This document shows, piece after piece, positions 45,065 to 63,497 of a stretch of DNA of 64,000 bases. The notes beneath the pieces are model-generated. The model was not told the DNA's origin and ran no database searches. It saw only the letters and a program-made list of their open reading frames with translations. The stretch spans positions 558,001 to 622,000 of the forward strand of contig SCMY01000001.1 in assembly GCA_005502805.1 (NCBI GenBank), written 5' to 3'. This stretch comes from Rhizobiales bacterium 2SD (lineage in GTDB: Bacteria > Pseudomonadota > Alphaproteobacteria > Rhizobiales > Beijerinckiaceae). Every line of letters begins with the position of its first letter. Position 1 is the first letter of the stretch. The translations under genes and the position numbers were made by a program.

Positions 45065-45672
45065 GAGACTGGCGTCCGGCCGGCTGCTGCGAGGTTCCGA
45101 CCGATAAGCAGCCTTCTTTCGCAGCGCAATCGGCACCGGTGCAGGGCTGCCCCGATTCCGGCGATCGACAACTTCCGACTTGGCTCACCGGCCTCGGCGA
45201 TGTGAAAATGTCCAAGCGTGGATACAGATCGCAATAAAATGTCGCCGCAGTGCAAAATCGACGCTTGTGCCCAGATTGGAATTCTGGCAAGGTCAAAGCA
45301 ATAGGACAGCGTTACTGTCCCATTTTCAAGGCGGGCCTCGCCGAGGCCCCGGCGCTGGCGGATGGAGCGGACGATGACGGGAGGTACGGCGAACAAAGCC
45401 AAAGCCAACCGTACGACGCGCGCCGCCCGCAAAACGGCGGCGTGACCAGGCGCGGCAGGGCTTAACGCCCGAGGCGCCTGCGGAGGACGCGGGCGCAAGA
45501 CAAGACCGGCGCAAGCAACCTTCGCAAACCGAGAATAAAGCCGGACCGGCCCGATCCTTGCTCGGCAAGGTGGAAGCCGGAGCGGCGGTGGACTTTGGCG
45601 GGTTCCCGAGCCGATGCTGCGGGACCGATGCGGGCGGAGGCGACGATGAGCGAGGGCAGGAAGGCGAGCGCG
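45065..45672. other. Long intergenic region upstream of gltB
   Basis: About 600 bases between the divergent aldolase and gltB genes. Short open frames occur but have no protein-like pattern. It contains two adjacent inverted repeats (45304-45320 and 45333-45349) and must hold the gltB promoter. I see no recognisable riboswitch. Confidence 0.55.
45304..45349. repeat. Two adjacent inverted repeats upstream of gltB
   Basis: GGACAG-CGTTA-CTGTCC at 45304-45320 and GGGCCTCG-C-CGAGGCCC at 45333-45349. The first could be an operator or small hairpin; the second is too short-looped for a stable RNA hairpin and looks like a DNA palindrome. Confidence 0.45.
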
Positions 45673-50382
<4,710 letters not shown>

Positions 50383-50402
50383 TCGAACAGGCGGATGAGA
50401 CG

Positions 50403-51827
<1,425 letters not shown>

Positions 51828-51844
51828 GCGGCAGGGGACAGGCG

Positions 51845-51953
51845 CGTCATGCTCGGGCGAAGACCCGAGCATCTCAGGCCGGATGAGGCTCCGGTCAGCG
51901 CCTTCCTGTCACGAGATTCTCGGGTCGGCGCTGCGCGCCGCCCGAGAATGACG
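51845..51953 (+). repeat. Dispersed palindromic intergenic repeat, copy 2
   Basis: CGTCATGCTCGGG pairs with CCCGAGCATCTC and is followed by GGCCGGATGAGGCT, the same order as copy 1 (6550-6691) read on the other strand. A second hairpin ATTCTCGGG/CCCGAGAAT encloses GGCGCTGCGCGCC. It sits between gltD and the convergent mutT gene and may also end transcription. Confidence 0.75.
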
Positions 51954-51961
51954 GCCTCCGC

Positions 51962-52366
51962 TCACGCCCCCAGCAGGTCGATCAGCGGCGGAATCAGCGG
52001 CTCGTCGGCCGGCGGCATGGCGAGATCGCGCAATTTGCCGGGGCGCACCCATTTCAGCGCCTGCCCCTCGCGCGACATCACCGTCCCCTCCCAGCGCCGG
52101 CAGATATAGAGCGGCATCAGCAAATGGAAGTCCGGATAGGCGTAGCTGGCGAAGGTCAGCGGCGCCAGGCAGGCTTCCTTGACCGTGATGCCGAGCTCCT
52201 CGGCGAGCTCGCGGATCAGCGCCGGCTCCGGCCGTTCCCCGGCCTCCAGCTTGCCGCCGGGAAACTCCCAGAGGCCGGCGAGTGCTTTGCCTTCCGGACG
52301 TTGGGTGACGAGTACGCGATTGTCGGAATCGACCAGCGCGCAGGCGACGACGAGCAGCAGTTTCAC
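51962..52366 (-). CDS. mutT: 8-oxo-dGTP diphosphatase MutT
   Basis: A 134-residue Nudix hydrolase with the box GGKLEAGERPEPALIRELAEELGI (GX5EX7REUXEEXGU complete) and the MutT-type start LLVVACALVDSDNRVLVTQRP. It removes oxidised guanine nucleotides. It ends a minus-strand group behind argJ, a frequent neighbourhood for mutT in alphaproteobacteria. Confidence 0.92.
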   Translation of the reverse strand: MKLLLVVACALVDSDNRVLVTQRPEGKALAGLWEFPGGKLEAGERPEPALIRELAEELGITVKEACLAPLTFASYAYPDFHLLMPLYICRRWEGTVMSREGQALKWVRPGKLRDLAMPPADEPLIPPLIDLLGA

Positions 52367-52372
52367 GAAAGG

Positions 52373-52879
52373 CTAATGTCCCGAGAGGATGACCTCGACC
52401 GGCTCGGTTTCCTTGCCGGTCAGCGTGACCTCGTCATAGACCGTGCCGCCCTCGCGGAAAACCTGATCCTCCTCGCCCCAGATCACCTGTGTCGAGACGA
52501 AATAGGCCCCGGGTGCGACATTCTCGAAGCTGAAGCGGCCCCTCGCCGTGGTTTTGGTCGTGCGGGTGAGCTCGGCATAGCGAGGATCGACCTGCTCGTT
52601 CGGATAGCGCCAGTGCGGCAGGAACTTGGTCTTGCCGAAGACGCTGGTGAAGCGCTCGCGGGCATAGGCCGTCGCCGGGATCAGCTTCACGACCTCGCCA
52701 GCGGCGTTCACGACCTGCCCCTTCGAGCGCGTCCGGAAGGCATGGCCGACGATCACGCCGGTTCCTGGCTTGCGGATGAACGCCGCCTCCTCGGCCGAGA
52801 AGGAAGACGTCGTCACCGGTCCCTGCACACAGGACCCCAGCAGGGCCGCAAGGCCCAGCACGCAGGCTAACCGCTTCAT
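52373..52879 (-). CDS. Putative lipoprotein with carboxypeptidase-regulatory-like fold
   Basis: A 168-residue protein with a lipobox LLGSC (Cys17) after a short signal sequence. The mature part, TTKTTARGRFSFENVAPGAYFVSTQ, resembles carboxypeptidase regulatory-like beta-sandwich domains. Function unknown. The start overlaps the EamA stop (ATGA). A longer frame to 52939 overlaps the EamA gene and is less likely. Confidence 0.72.
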   Translation of the reverse strand: MKRLACVLGLAALLGSCVQGPVTTSSFSAEEAAFIRKPGTGVIVGHAFRTRSKGQVVNAAGEVVKLIPATAYARERFTSVFGKTKFLPHWRYPNEQVDPRYAELTRTTKTTARGRFSFENVAPGAYFVSTQVIWGEEDQVFREGGTVYDEVTLTGKETEPVEVILSGH

Positions 52880-53817
52880 CTGGCTCGTCCCCCCGCAGGC
52901 GCCGTCGAGACCAGGAAGACGCCTGCGAGGATGATGCAACCTCCGATGATCTGCCGCAACTCCAGCGTTTCGCCGAGCACGAGCACACCCATGACGGCAG
53001 CGACCGCCGGAACGAGATAGCCGGTCATCGCCGCCCGCGTCGGCCCGGCGGCCCGGATCAATCGCATGAAGAAGGTCACCGGCAGCGCGGTCGCGAACAC
53101 GCCGAGCGCCAGCACGGCCTGCCAGTGCGGCGCCAGGGCCGCCAGCGCCGCCCCACCCGAGAAGACCAGCGTCAGCAGCAATGCGCTGGAGCCGGAGACC
53201 ATCTGCTGGCCGAGCGCGAGCCGGATCGGATCACCGGCCTTTTGCGGCACTGCGCGCGTGTAGAGATTGGCACAGGCATAGGAGAGCATCGCACCGACCA
53301 TGGCGAAGACGCTGAGCGCCGAGCCGCCGCCTTCGACCAGGCGCGGCCCGATCAGGATGGCGACGCCGGCCATACCGACGAGGACACCCATGAGGCGGCG
53401 CCGGGTCAGGCGCTCCTCGGCGAAGAGAAGATGCGCGAACAGCGCCGTAACCAGTGGCCCCGCCGCCTGGATCATCGCTGCCGGACCGCTGGCGAGCTGG
53501 ATCAGCGCATAGGCGACGAGCACGTTCGGCAGCCAGCCATTGCAGGTGCCGAGCACCAGCCAGTGGCGGAGCTCGTGGCGGCGCGGCAGCGGGCTCTGGC
53601 CGCGCGCCAAGACGAAGAGCGCGAGCGTCGCCGCGCCGAGCAGGCCACGGCAAGCGGCGATCGCCCAGGGGGCGACCTCGCCGGCCATCAGCTTGATGAA
53701 CAGATAGCTGCAGCCCCAGAAGAACGAGCAGGCGGCGAGGTTGCCGACGATGAACGCCTTGCTCGGGCCTACCGGACCCGAAGGCTCAGGAGCGGTAGTC
53801 GCCGTTGATCTCGACAT
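52876..53817 (-). CDS. EamA-family (DMT) transporter
   Basis: A 313-residue inner-membrane protein with ten predicted helices in two EamA repeats, including [30 protein letters not shown] in the first and [26 protein letters not shown] at the end. Such proteins export amino acids or metabolites; substrate unknown. The start at 53817 lies 32 bases inside argJ, so translation may be coupled. Confidence 0.87.
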   Translation of the reverse strand: MSRSTATTAPEPSGPVGPSKAFIVGNLAACSFFWGCSYLFIKLMAGEVAPWAIAACRGLLGAATLALFVLARGQSPLPRRHELRHWLVLGTCNGWLPNVLVAYALIQLASGPAAMIQAAGPLVTALFAHLLFAEERLTRRRLMGVLVGMAGVAILIGPRLVEGGGSALSVFAMVGAMLSYACANLYTRAVPQKAGDPIRLALGQQMVSGSSALLLTLVFSGGAALAALAPHWQAVLALGVFATALPVTFFMRLIRAAGPTRAAMTGYLVPAVAAVMGVLVLGETLELRQIIGGCIILAGVFLVSTAPAGGRAR

Positions 53818-55039
53818 AGGCCTTGGTCAGGTCGCAGGTCCAGACGGTGGACTTGCCGCGGCCGAGGCCGAGATCGGCGGTGATGACGATGTGCTCGCCG
53901 GTCATGTAGTCCGAGACGGCCTGCTCATCATAGGAGCCGGCGCGCGCTCCGGCTTCCGCGACCTTGATCGCGCCGAAGGAGATGTCGAGCCTGTCACGAT
54001 CGGCCGGTTCGCCGGCCTTACCGACCGCCATGACGATGCGGCCCCAATTGGCGTCCTCACCGGCGACCGCGGTCTTGACCAGCGGCGAATTGGCGATCGA
54101 GAGCGCGACCTTCTTGGCCGAGCGCGCCGACTGCGCCCCGACGACGCGGATCTCGACGAATTTGCGGGCACCCTCGCCGTCCTTGCAGACGAGGTGCGAG
54201 AGCTCGAGCAGCAGCGCGTTCAGCGCCCGCTTGAAGCCGGACAGCCGGGCATCGCCGGGATCGGTGATCTCCGGCACGCCGCGCGCCCTGGCCTTGCCGG
54301 TCGAGAACAGCATCAGCGTGTCGGAGGTCGAGGTGTCGCTGTCGACCGTGATCGCGTTGAACGAGCCCTTGACGCCCTTCGACAGCAGGGCCTGCAGGAC
54401 CGGCGCCGCGATCGGCGCATCGGTGAAGACGAAGGAGAGCATCGTCGCCATGTCCGGCGCGATCATGCCGGCGCCCTTGGCGATGCCGGCGATGACGACC
54501 TCATGGCCGTCGATCTTGGCCTTGCGCGACACCGCCTTGGGGAAGGTGTCGGTGGTCATGATCGCCTTGGCGGCATCCGACCAGGGACCGTCGGCGGCGC
54601 GCTTGGCGCAATCGGCCAGCACGCCCTCGAACTTGGCCGCGTCGAGCGGCTCGCCGATCACGCCGGTCGAGGCGATGAAGACCTCTTCGGGCTTGCAGCC
54701 CGCAGCCTTGGCCGCGATCTTCGCCGTCAGCGCCACCGAGTCGCGGCCTTTCAGGCCGGTGAAGGCATTGGCGTTGCCGGAATTGACGACGATGGCGCGC
54801 GCCTTGCCCTGCGCCAGGTTTTCCCGGCACCAGTCGACCGGCGCCGACGGACATTTCGAGCGGGTGAAGACGCCGGCGGCCTGCGAGCCCTCGTCGAGCA
54901 GGATGAGCACCACATCGGTGCGGCCCTTGTAACGGATTCCGGCTTCGGCGGTGGCGAAGCGCACGCCTGGCACGGCCGGGACCTTGGGCTGGCGCTTCGG
55001 CGCGAGCGGAGAAACGGGAACATCCTTGCCGGCCATCAT
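53786..55039 (-). CDS. argJ: Bifunctional glutamate N-acetyltransferase/amino-acid acetyltransferase ArgJ
   Basis: A 417-residue self-cleaving enzyme. The cleavage site and nucleophile is Thr199 in [12 protein letters not shown]. Other signatures are [16 protein letters not shown] and [11 protein letters not shown]. It recycles the acetyl group from N-acetylornithine to glutamate in arginine synthesis. AGGAGA precedes the ATG. It follows the parvulin gene after an intrinsic terminator. Confidence 0.96.
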   Translation of the reverse strand: MMAGKDVPVSPLAPKRQPKVPAVPGVRFATAEAGIRYKGRTDVVLILLDEGSQAAGVFTRSKCPSAPVDWCRENLAQGKARAIVVNSGNANAFTGLKGRDSVALTAKIAAKAAGCKPEEVFIASTGVIGEPLDAAKFEGVLADCAKRAADGPWSDAAKAIMTTDTFPKAVSRKAKIDGHEVVIAGIAKGAGMIAPDMATMLSFVFTDAPIAAPVLQALLSKGVKGSFNAITVDSDTSTSDTLMLFSTGKARARGVPEITDPGDARLSGFKRALNALLLELSHLVCKDGEGARKFVEIRVVGAQSARSAKKVALSIANSPLVKTAVAGEDANWGRIVMAVGKAGEPADRDRLDISFGAIKVAEAGARAGSYDEQAVSDYMTGEHIVITADLGLGRGKSTVWTCDLTKAYVEINGDYRS

Positions 55040-55106
55040 GCGTCTCCTGGGATCGTTGGCCCGATGTGCCGCAGCGGCGGGGCGAAGACAAGAGTCCGAG
55101 CCCCTC

Positions 55107-55137
55107 CAAAAGCAAACGCCCGGGCATGGCCCGGGCG
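55107..55137 (-). terminator. Intrinsic terminator of the parvulin gene
   Basis: CGCCCGGGC, loop ATG/CAT, GCCCGGGCG: a 9-bp stem, followed on the minus strand by TTTGCTTTT. It lies between the parvulin stop and argJ. Confidence 0.85.
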
Positions 55138-55169
55138 CATCACGACGGTACGATGAAAATCGCTTCCGG

Positions 55170-56030
55170 TCAGGGCTTCTTCGGCTCGGCCGGAGCCGGG
55201 GTCGCCGGCGCAGGGGTCGCCGGGGCGGCCGGCTTGTCGAGGCGTTCGACCTTGGCCTTGTCGCGCAGCGCGACGATGATGTCCTGCTGCGCCTTGCGGA
55301 CCAGATACTGGTCGATCTGCGGCTTGACCTCGTCGAAGCTCGGCAGCGGCTTGCTGCGCTTATCCTCGACCTTGATCACGTGCCAGCCGAACTGGCTCTT
55401 CACCGGCTCGGAGAGCTGGCCTTTTTCGAGTTTGAAAGCCGCTTCCGCGAATTCCGGCACCATCCGGTCCTTGGCGAACCAGCCGAGATCGCCGCCCTCC
55501 TTGCCCGAGCCCGGATCCTTGGAGAGCTCGGCCGCGACCTTGGCGAAGTCCTCGCCCTTCTTCACCCGCTCCAGCGCCGCCTTGGCCTGCGCCTCCTCCG
55601 GCACCAGGATATGGCGGGCGTGGACCTCCTCCTCCGGCTTCATCGCCTTGACGGTATCCTCGAACAGCTTCTTGGCCGCTTCGGGGGTCGCCGCCTTCTT
55701 GGCCTCGACCGTCAGATATTCGTCGAGCAAGAGCTTGTCGCGGTTATAGGCGAGGCGCTTGGCGAATTCCGGCCCGTCGCCGATCTTGGCGGCGGCCGCG
55801 GTCTTGGCGCCGAGCTTCAGGTCGACCAGATAGTTGATCAGCTCCTCGCGCTTGCGCTCCTCCGGCATCTGCGCGGTGCGCTCGCCAAGGTCGTCCTCGG
55901 CGAGTTTGAGATCGCCCTCGGTGATGGTGATGCCGTCGACCTTGGCGACGGGCTTGTCCTGTTGCGCGAAGGCCGGCGCAGCGGCCAGCACGAAGCCAAG
56001 CGACAGCATGGCGAGACGGGAGGACAACAT
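55170..56030 (-). CDS. Periplasmic parvulin-type peptidyl-prolyl isomerase
   Basis: A 286-residue protein with a signal peptide (cleavage after AFA at 22), an N-terminal SurA/PrsA-like helical part, a parvulin domain at about 137-230 ([44 protein letters not shown]) and a Pro/Ala-rich tail. It helps fold exported proteins. It is divergent from secA, as in many Rhizobiales. Confidence 0.92.
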   Translation of the reverse strand: MLSSRLAMLSLGFVLAAAPAFAQQDKPVAKVDGITITEGDLKLAEDDLGERTAQMPEERKREELINYLVDLKLGAKTAAAAKIGDGPEFAKRLAYNRDKLLLDEYLTVEAKKAATPEAAKKLFEDTVKAMKPEEEVHARHILVPEEAQAKAALERVKKGEDFAKVAAELSKDPGSGKEGGDLGWFAKDRMVPEFAEAAFKLEKGQLSEPVKSQFGWHVIKVEDKRSKPLPSFDEVKPQIDQYLVRKAQQDIIVALRDKAKVERLDKPAAPATPAPATPAPAEPKKP

Positions 56031-56336
56031 CGGTGCGGCCTTTCAACTGGACGGCGCGAAGATCGATCTCGCCGGCTGAGTGCCAGCAGAACGCGGCGTT
56101 GGCAAGACGAGGCTTCGCACATCAACGCGAGCCGACCGGGCTGGTTCAATCCGCCGCAGTTGGGACGGCGGCGGATCGAACCTCTTGGAACCTTCCTTGC
56201 CGGACCCCACATGCGCGCGGACAAGCGCGTGCTGGACCACGCGCCCGCGCCCGTCTAAACACGCGCGTGAATTTCCAAGGTTACCGCTTCGGCCGCGCTC
56301 TCGGCGCCGGCCGGCTTCGCCATTGAAAGGCCAGAC
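56031..56336. other. Divergent parvulin-secA intergenic region
   Basis: About 300 bases with no gene. Promoters for both sides must be here. The main visible element is a long hairpin at 56143-56182. Confidence 0.55.
56143..56182. repeat. Long imperfect hairpin in the secA leader
   Basis: GGTTC-A-ATCCGCCGC at 56143-56157 pairs with GCGGCGGAT-C-GAACC at 56168-56182, 14 of 15 positions, with a 10-base loop. No T-run follows on either strand, so it is probably not a terminator; a leader control element or palindromic repeat is possible. Confidence 0.5.
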
Positions 56337-59183
<2,847 letters not shown>

Positions 59184-59205
59184 CCGCAGCGCCCCGGCGT
59201 CCGCC

Positions 59206-59994
59206 TCAGGCGAAGCTGGCTTCGACCGCACCGAGCGCATCGATCTCGATGCGCGCCGTCGCACCGGTGCCGAGCCACTGCGTCCGCACGAGGCTGCCGA
59301 GCAGGATTGTCTCGCCGGCCCGGAGCAGCATTCCGCGCTCTCGGGCGTGCTCCGCCAGCCAGGCCAATGCCGCATAGGGGTGGCCGAGCACATCGGCACC
59401 GATGCCGGCGCCGGCTTCGACCCCATCGATCAGAATCCGCCCCTGCAGTGCCGCGAGGTCGGGCAGAGCCGCCGGCTCGTGCTCATGGCCGAGCACTGCC
59501 CCAGCGGCAAAGAAATCGTCAGCCACCAGCATCGGCGTGCCGGTGCTCTGCCAGTCGACATAGCGATCGTCGACGATCTCGATCGCCGCCATCACCGCTC
59601 CGACCGCACCACGAACGCTCTCTGTGGTGAAGGGCCCGTCCAGCAGGTCACTCGCCAATCTGACCGCGATCTCACACTCGACGCCGACCCTCACGAAATC
59701 ACCGTGCCGGAGCTTGGCGCCGCCGTGATGCGTGGTGCCGGCAAAGAGTCCGGCTGCGCAGGGGTGGGCGATGCCGAGATAGGCCTGCATCACCGGCGTG
59801 GTGCAGCCGATCTTCCAACCGACCCTTGCCCCAAAGCGGCTTTCGGCAAGGCGTGCATGGACCGCATCGCGCACCGCATAGGCTTCCGCCAGATCGCGTG
59901 GCGCAGCCCCTTCGAGTGACGGTGCGAGGGGCGTGAGGCCGAGCCGCGCAGTGCTGACCTGCTCGGCTGCGGCGGCGATGACTGCTTCGGACAA
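59206..59994 (-). CDS. FAH-superfamily hydratase (2-keto-4-pentenoate hydratase-like)
   Basis: About 262 residues: RVGWKIGCTTPVMQAYLG, the acidic metal site VECEIAV, AIEIVDDRYVDW and ARERGMLLRAGETILLGSL match 2-keto-4-pentenoate hydratases and related decarboxylases of the fumarylacetoacetase superfamily. It would hydrate 2-oxopent-4-enoate-like products of aromatic breakdown. The TTG at 59994 has CGGAG seven bases upstream; the frame runs on to 60171, but that would overlap the divergent gene at 60134. Confidence 0.78.
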   Translation of the reverse strand: MSEAVIAAAAEQVSTARLGLTPLAPSLEGAAPRDLAEAYAVRDAVHARLAESRFGARVGWKIGCTTPVMQAYLGIAHPCAAGLFAGTTHHGGAKLRHGDFVRVGVECEIAVRLASDLLDGPFTTESVRGAVGAVMAAIEIVDDRYVDWQSTGTPMLVADDFFAAGAVLGHEHEPAALPDLAALQGRILIDGVEAGAGIGADVLGHPYAALAWLAEHARERGMLLRAGETILLGSLVRTQWLGTGATARIEIDALGAVEASFA

Positions 59995-60133
59995 GGCGGA
60001 GCTCCGATTGTCGGGGAACGGCAACCTGCCATGCCAGGGCTCCTGCTGGCCATCGGCATGAGCGCAGTGGTCGCGAGACCTGCTCTCGTCATGGCAAAGA
60101 AGCCTGAACTCCCGATCGCGAGGGCCGCCGGCC

Positions 60134-60691
60134 ATGCCGACCGCAGACGAAACCACCGGACGAACGCGCATCGCGCTCTCCCTCGATTATTCCGACGAGG
60201 AGCTTGCCCGCTTCGACACAGTGCTGGCGCAGGAAACCCTTGCCGAGGTCAAGCCGACGATATGGGAAGGCTGGCCCGCCTTCATCGGGCTTGGCTTTGC
60301 CGTGGCGATCGGGACGACCTTGCTCGCCATCGCCGCCAGCGCCGTGACGACCCGTTCCGGCGCCGGCATCGCTGCACTCTGCTTCGCCGCCTACTGGGTC
60401 GGCATCACCGCACCGGGCCTGGCAATGGGCATCGCCGACAAGCGCCGGCGCAAGGCCGTTTACGACGCCTTCCGCCAGGAGTGGAACGGCACGCGTCTGC
60501 TGGCGACGCAACACGGCATCTGGTTCCGCCGCGACGGGTTGCGCAGCTTCATCGGGCGCAGCGCGATCCGCAAGGTCAGCCGCGCCGGCGGCTTGTTTCT
60601 GCTGCATCTGCGCGTCGGCCAGCCGACCATGATCCCTCTGCGCCTGCTGACGGCGGAGCAGCAGGACTTCCTCTCCGCGCTCGCACCGTAG
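60134..60691 (+). CDS. YcxB-like membrane protein
   Basis: A 185-residue inner-membrane protein with two helices (about 48-70 and 78-98) and a C-terminal cytoplasmic domain resembling the YcxB family (LLATQHGIWFRRDG, FIGRSAIRKVSRAGGLFLLHL). Function unknown. It converges with the exonuclease gene. Confidence 0.72.
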   Translation: MPTADETTGRTRIALSLDYSDEELARFDTVLAQETLAEVKPTIWEGWPAFIGLGFAVAIGTTLLAIAASAVTTRSGAGIAALCFAAYWVGITAPGLAMGIADKRRRKAVYDAFRQEWNGTRLLATQHGIWFRRDGLRSFIGRSAIRKVSRAGGLFLLHLRVGQPTMIPLRLLTAEQQDFLSALAP

Positions 60692-60694
60692 CGG

Positions 60695-61270
60695 TCACGC
60701 TTTTCCAATGAAGAAGCGCAGCAGGTTGGCATAGCCGCGGGCATCGTCGATGGCCCGATGCGTATGCGCGACCGAGCCGAGCCATTCGGCAGGATAACGG
60801 TCGACGTCGCACTCCCACGGTCCGCGCCCGGTCTTGCCGGCGACGAAGGACATCAGGCACAGCGGCGCATGCTTGAAGAGACGATCGGCGATCCAAGGCC
60901 CTTCGAGCAGCGGTCGTCCGATGAAACGCCGAAGGTAATGGTCGAACCAGGGCGCATCGACCGCCAGTGGATGGGCAGCGAAGATCGGATCGCCTGCGAT
61001 CGCGCCGGTCCAGTCCGCGAAGCGCCGCATCACCGCGGACGGCGGCTCCGGATTTTCTGTCGCGGCCGCCCAGGCCTGCGGGTGGTGCGCCCAGAACGCC
61101 ATGGTGGCGTCGTCCCGCACGGCGCCGTCGAGCGGCGCCAGTACCGCTTCGAACTCCCCGATGACGGCGCCATCGGCCGCAACGGCGACGGAGCCGAAGG
61201 AGAGCATCGAGTTGACGCCCGGCATCGGCCCGTCGAACTCGCAATCCGTCACGACGTAGAATGGCGGCAT
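60695..61270 (-). CDS. DEDD-family 3'-5' exonuclease, RNase T-like
   Basis: A 191-residue exonuclease: TDCEFDGP carries the first Asp9-x-Glu11 pair, HPLAVDAPWFDHYL the middle Asp, and HTHRAIDDARGYANL the His and final Asp of the DEDDh motif. The substrate could be DNA or RNA ends. It is 24 bases after fsr on the same strand. Confidence 0.82.
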   Translation of the reverse strand: MPPFYVVTDCEFDGPMPGVNSMLSFGSVAVAADGAVIGEFEAVLAPLDGAVRDDATMAFWAHHPQAWAAATENPEPPSAVMRRFADWTGAIAGDPIFAAHPLAVDAPWFDHYLRRFIGRPLLEGPWIADRLFKHAPLCLMSFVAGKTGRGPWECDVDRYPAEWLGSVAHTHRAIDDARGYANLLRFFIGKA

Positions 61271-61294
61271 GCGGCCCCGTCGAACCCCTCAGCT

Positions 61295-62494
61295 CTACCC
61301 TCGCCGCGGCAACCTTGGCAGCAGGATCGTCAATAGTCCCAGCAGCGGCAGATAGGAACAGACCTTGTAGACGAAGGTGATGCCGTAGGCGTCGGCAAAG
61401 CCGCCGAGGAAGGCGGCGCCGAGCCCGCCAGCGCCGAAGGCGAAGCCGAAGAACATGCCCGCGATCAGGCCGACGCGCCCTGGCACCAGCTCCTGCGCGA
61501 ATACCACGATCGCCGAGAAGGCCGAGGCGAAGACCAGTCCGATCATCACGCTGAGGACGCCGGTCCAGAACAGGTTGGCATAGGGCAGGAGCAGCGCGAA
61601 CGGGATGACGCCGAGGATCGAGAACCAGATCACGAAGCGCGCGCCGAAGCGGTCGCCGATCGGCCCGCCGGCGAAGGTGCCGACCGCGGCCGCGCCGAGG
61701 AACAGGAACAGCATCAATTGCGCGTCGCGGAAGCCGAGCTGGAACTGTTCGATCACATAGAAGGTGAAATAGCTGGAGATGCTCGCCATGTAGACGTTCT
61801 TGGTCGCGGTCAACAGCACCAGCACGAACAGGGCGAAGGCGACGCGCCCGCCCGGCAGCGGCAAGGCGCGGCTTGCCGGCGGGCGACCGGCCTGTGACCG
61901 ACGATGGGCCGCGTACCAGGACCCGACACGGGTGAGCACGACGACGCCGGCCATGGCGATGACCGAGAGCCAGGCGACGCTGCCCTGGCCGAAGGGCAGG
62001 ACGATAAAGGCAGCCAGGAGCGGCCCCAGCGCCGAGCCGAGATTGCCGCCGACCTGGAACAGCGATTGGGCCAGGCCGTGACGCCCGCCCGAGGCGAGCC
62101 GCGCCACGCGAGAGGCCTCGGGATGGAAGATCGCCGAGCCCAGGCCGATCAGGCAGGCCGCGATGATCAGCACTGCGAAGTTGTGGGCGTTGCCGAGCAG
62201 GATCAGGCCGCCGAAGGTGGAAGCCATGCCCGCCGGCGCCGAATAGGGCATCGGCCAGCGATCGGTCACCATGCCGACGACCGGCTGCAGCAGCGAGGCC
62301 GTGACCTGGAAGGCCATGGTCAAGAGGCCGATCTGGACGAAATCCAGCGCGTAGTTCGCCTTGAACAACGGATAGAGCGAGGCCAGCAGCGACTGCATGA
62401 CGTCGTTGAGCAGGTGGCAGAAGCTCACCGCCAGCAGGACGGAGATCGTCGTCTTCTCGAAACGGGACCGGCTCCCCTCGATCGTTGCAACCAT
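61295..62494 (-). CDS. fsr: MFS efflux pump, fosmidomycin-resistance (Fsr) family
   Basis: A 399-residue, 12-helix major facilitator protein. SFCHLLNDVMQSLLASLYP, FQVTASLLQPVVG and ASGGRHGLAQSLFQVGGNLGSALGPLLAA match E. coli Fsr closely. It exports fosmidomycin-like or other small compounds. An AraC-type regulator is transcribed divergently 101 bases away and is the likely controller. Confidence 0.92.
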   Translation of the reverse strand: MVATIEGSRSRFEKTTISVLLAVSFCHLLNDVMQSLLASLYPLFKANYALDFVQIGLLTMAFQVTASLLQPVVGMVTDRWPMPYSAPAGMASTFGGLILLGNAHNFAVLIIAACLIGLGSAIFHPEASRVARLASGGRHGLAQSLFQVGGNLGSALGPLLAAFIVLPFGQGSVAWLSVIAMAGVVVLTRVGSWYAAHRRSQAGRPPASRALPLPGGRVAFALFVLVLLTATKNVYMASISSYFTFYVIEQFQLGFRDAQLMLFLFLGAAAVGTFAGGPIGDRFGARFVIWFSILGVIPFALLLPYANLFWTGVLSVMIGLVFASAFSAIVVFAQELVPGRVGLIAGMFFGFAFGAGGLGAAFLGGFADAYGITFVYKVCSYLPLLGLLTILLPRLPRRG

Positions 62495-62595
62495 GGCGAC
62501 ATCCTCGCGCGAACCTTCGGCGGCGCTCCTTCTACAAAGCTTGCCCGTGACCTGCTTTCGTGTTTCGGTCTAATTCTTTCGCGTCAGGCCAATTG

Positions 62596-63417
62596 ATGAG
62601 AAAGCTGCCGCAGCAACAGGTCGAGGCCCTGCATTCGGACCATCGCCATATTCACGGCACGGTTTCCGATGCCGATGGCGATGTCCTCGTCCGTGTCTCC
62701 GACAATCCCGCCGGCTATACGATCCCGCCGCACAGCCATCGCCAAATCCAGCTCCTCTGCGCCTTCTCCGGCGTGGTCCAGATCAACACCGAGCGCGGCA
62801 GCTGGATGATCCCGCCCGGCCATGGCCTGCTCATCCCGGCCCGGCTCCAGCATTCGGTCGAGATGCTGAGCGATGTCAGCATCAAGTCGGTCTATCTCCT
62901 CACCGGAGACAACGACCTGGCGGAGCGCATGCTGCAGGTGCTCGGCGTCACCGATCTCGCGCATGCGCTGATCGTCGAGGCGATCCGCCTGCGTGACGAG
63001 CCACCCGGCCATCGCAAGCTCGCGCTCGTCCTGGAGCTGCTCACGGCCGAGATCGCCGCGCTGCCGATCCGGCCGCTCGGCCTGCCCATCCCGGCCGACA
63101 GGCGGCTTTCCGCCCTCTGCCGCGCCTATATGGCCGCGCCTTCGGTGAACGAGCGACTCGACGACTGGGCCGCGAAGCTAGCGATGAGCCGGCGGACCTT
63201 CACCCGGCTGTTCCAGCGCGAGACCGGCCTCAGCTTCGTCGCCTGGCGCCAGCAGGCCAGCCTGTTCGCCTGCCTGCCCCGGCTGGCGGAGGGCGTGCCT
63301 GTCACCCAGGTCGCGATGCTTGCCGGCTACGACAATGTCGCGGCGTTCACGACGATGTTCAGGCGCAGGCTCGGCACCGCGCCGCGCAACTACATGAAGG
63401 CTTCGCTGGGGCGCTAA
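62596..63417 (+). CDS. AraC-family transcriptional regulator
   Basis: A 273-residue regulator with an N-terminal cupin (YTIPPHSHRQIQLLCAFSG) and two C-terminal helix-turn-helices (DDWAAKLAMSRRTFTRLF and TQVAMLAGYDNVAAFTTMF). Because it is divergent from fsr it probably controls the pump. The ATG at 62596 is preferred; a GTG at 62560 is in frame but lies in the likely promoter. Confidence 0.9.
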   Translation: MRKLPQQQVEALHSDHRHIHGTVSDADGDVLVRVSDNPAGYTIPPHSHRQIQLLCAFSGVVQINTERGSWMIPPGHGLLIPARLQHSVEMLSDVSIKSVYLLTGDNDLAERMLQVLGVTDLAHALIVEAIRLRDEPPGHRKLALVLELLTAEIAALPIRPLGLPIPADRRLSALCRAYMAAPSVNERLDDWAAKLAMSRRTFTRLFQRETGLSFVAWRQQASLFACLPRLAEGVPVTQVAMLAGYDNVAAFTTMFRRRLGTAPRNYMKASLGR

Positions 63418-63444
63418 CCTGCTCTCGCATGGCCAGGACAACGG

Positions 63445-63470
63445 AAAAGGGCCGCCCTCATGAGCGGCCC
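63445..63470 (-). terminator. Intrinsic terminator of the porin gene
   Basis: On the minus strand GGGCCGC, an 8-base loop and GCGGCCC are followed by TTTT. It stands 28 bases after the porin stop. Confidence 0.8.
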
Positions 63471-63497
63471 CCGAAACGATCCGTACGATCGAAGCGC

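Noticed and set aside
59995-60171. Upstream extension of the FAH-family hydratase
   Set aside because: It overlaps the divergent YcxB-like gene start, lacks conserved residues, and a better ribosome-binding site precedes the TTG at 59994.
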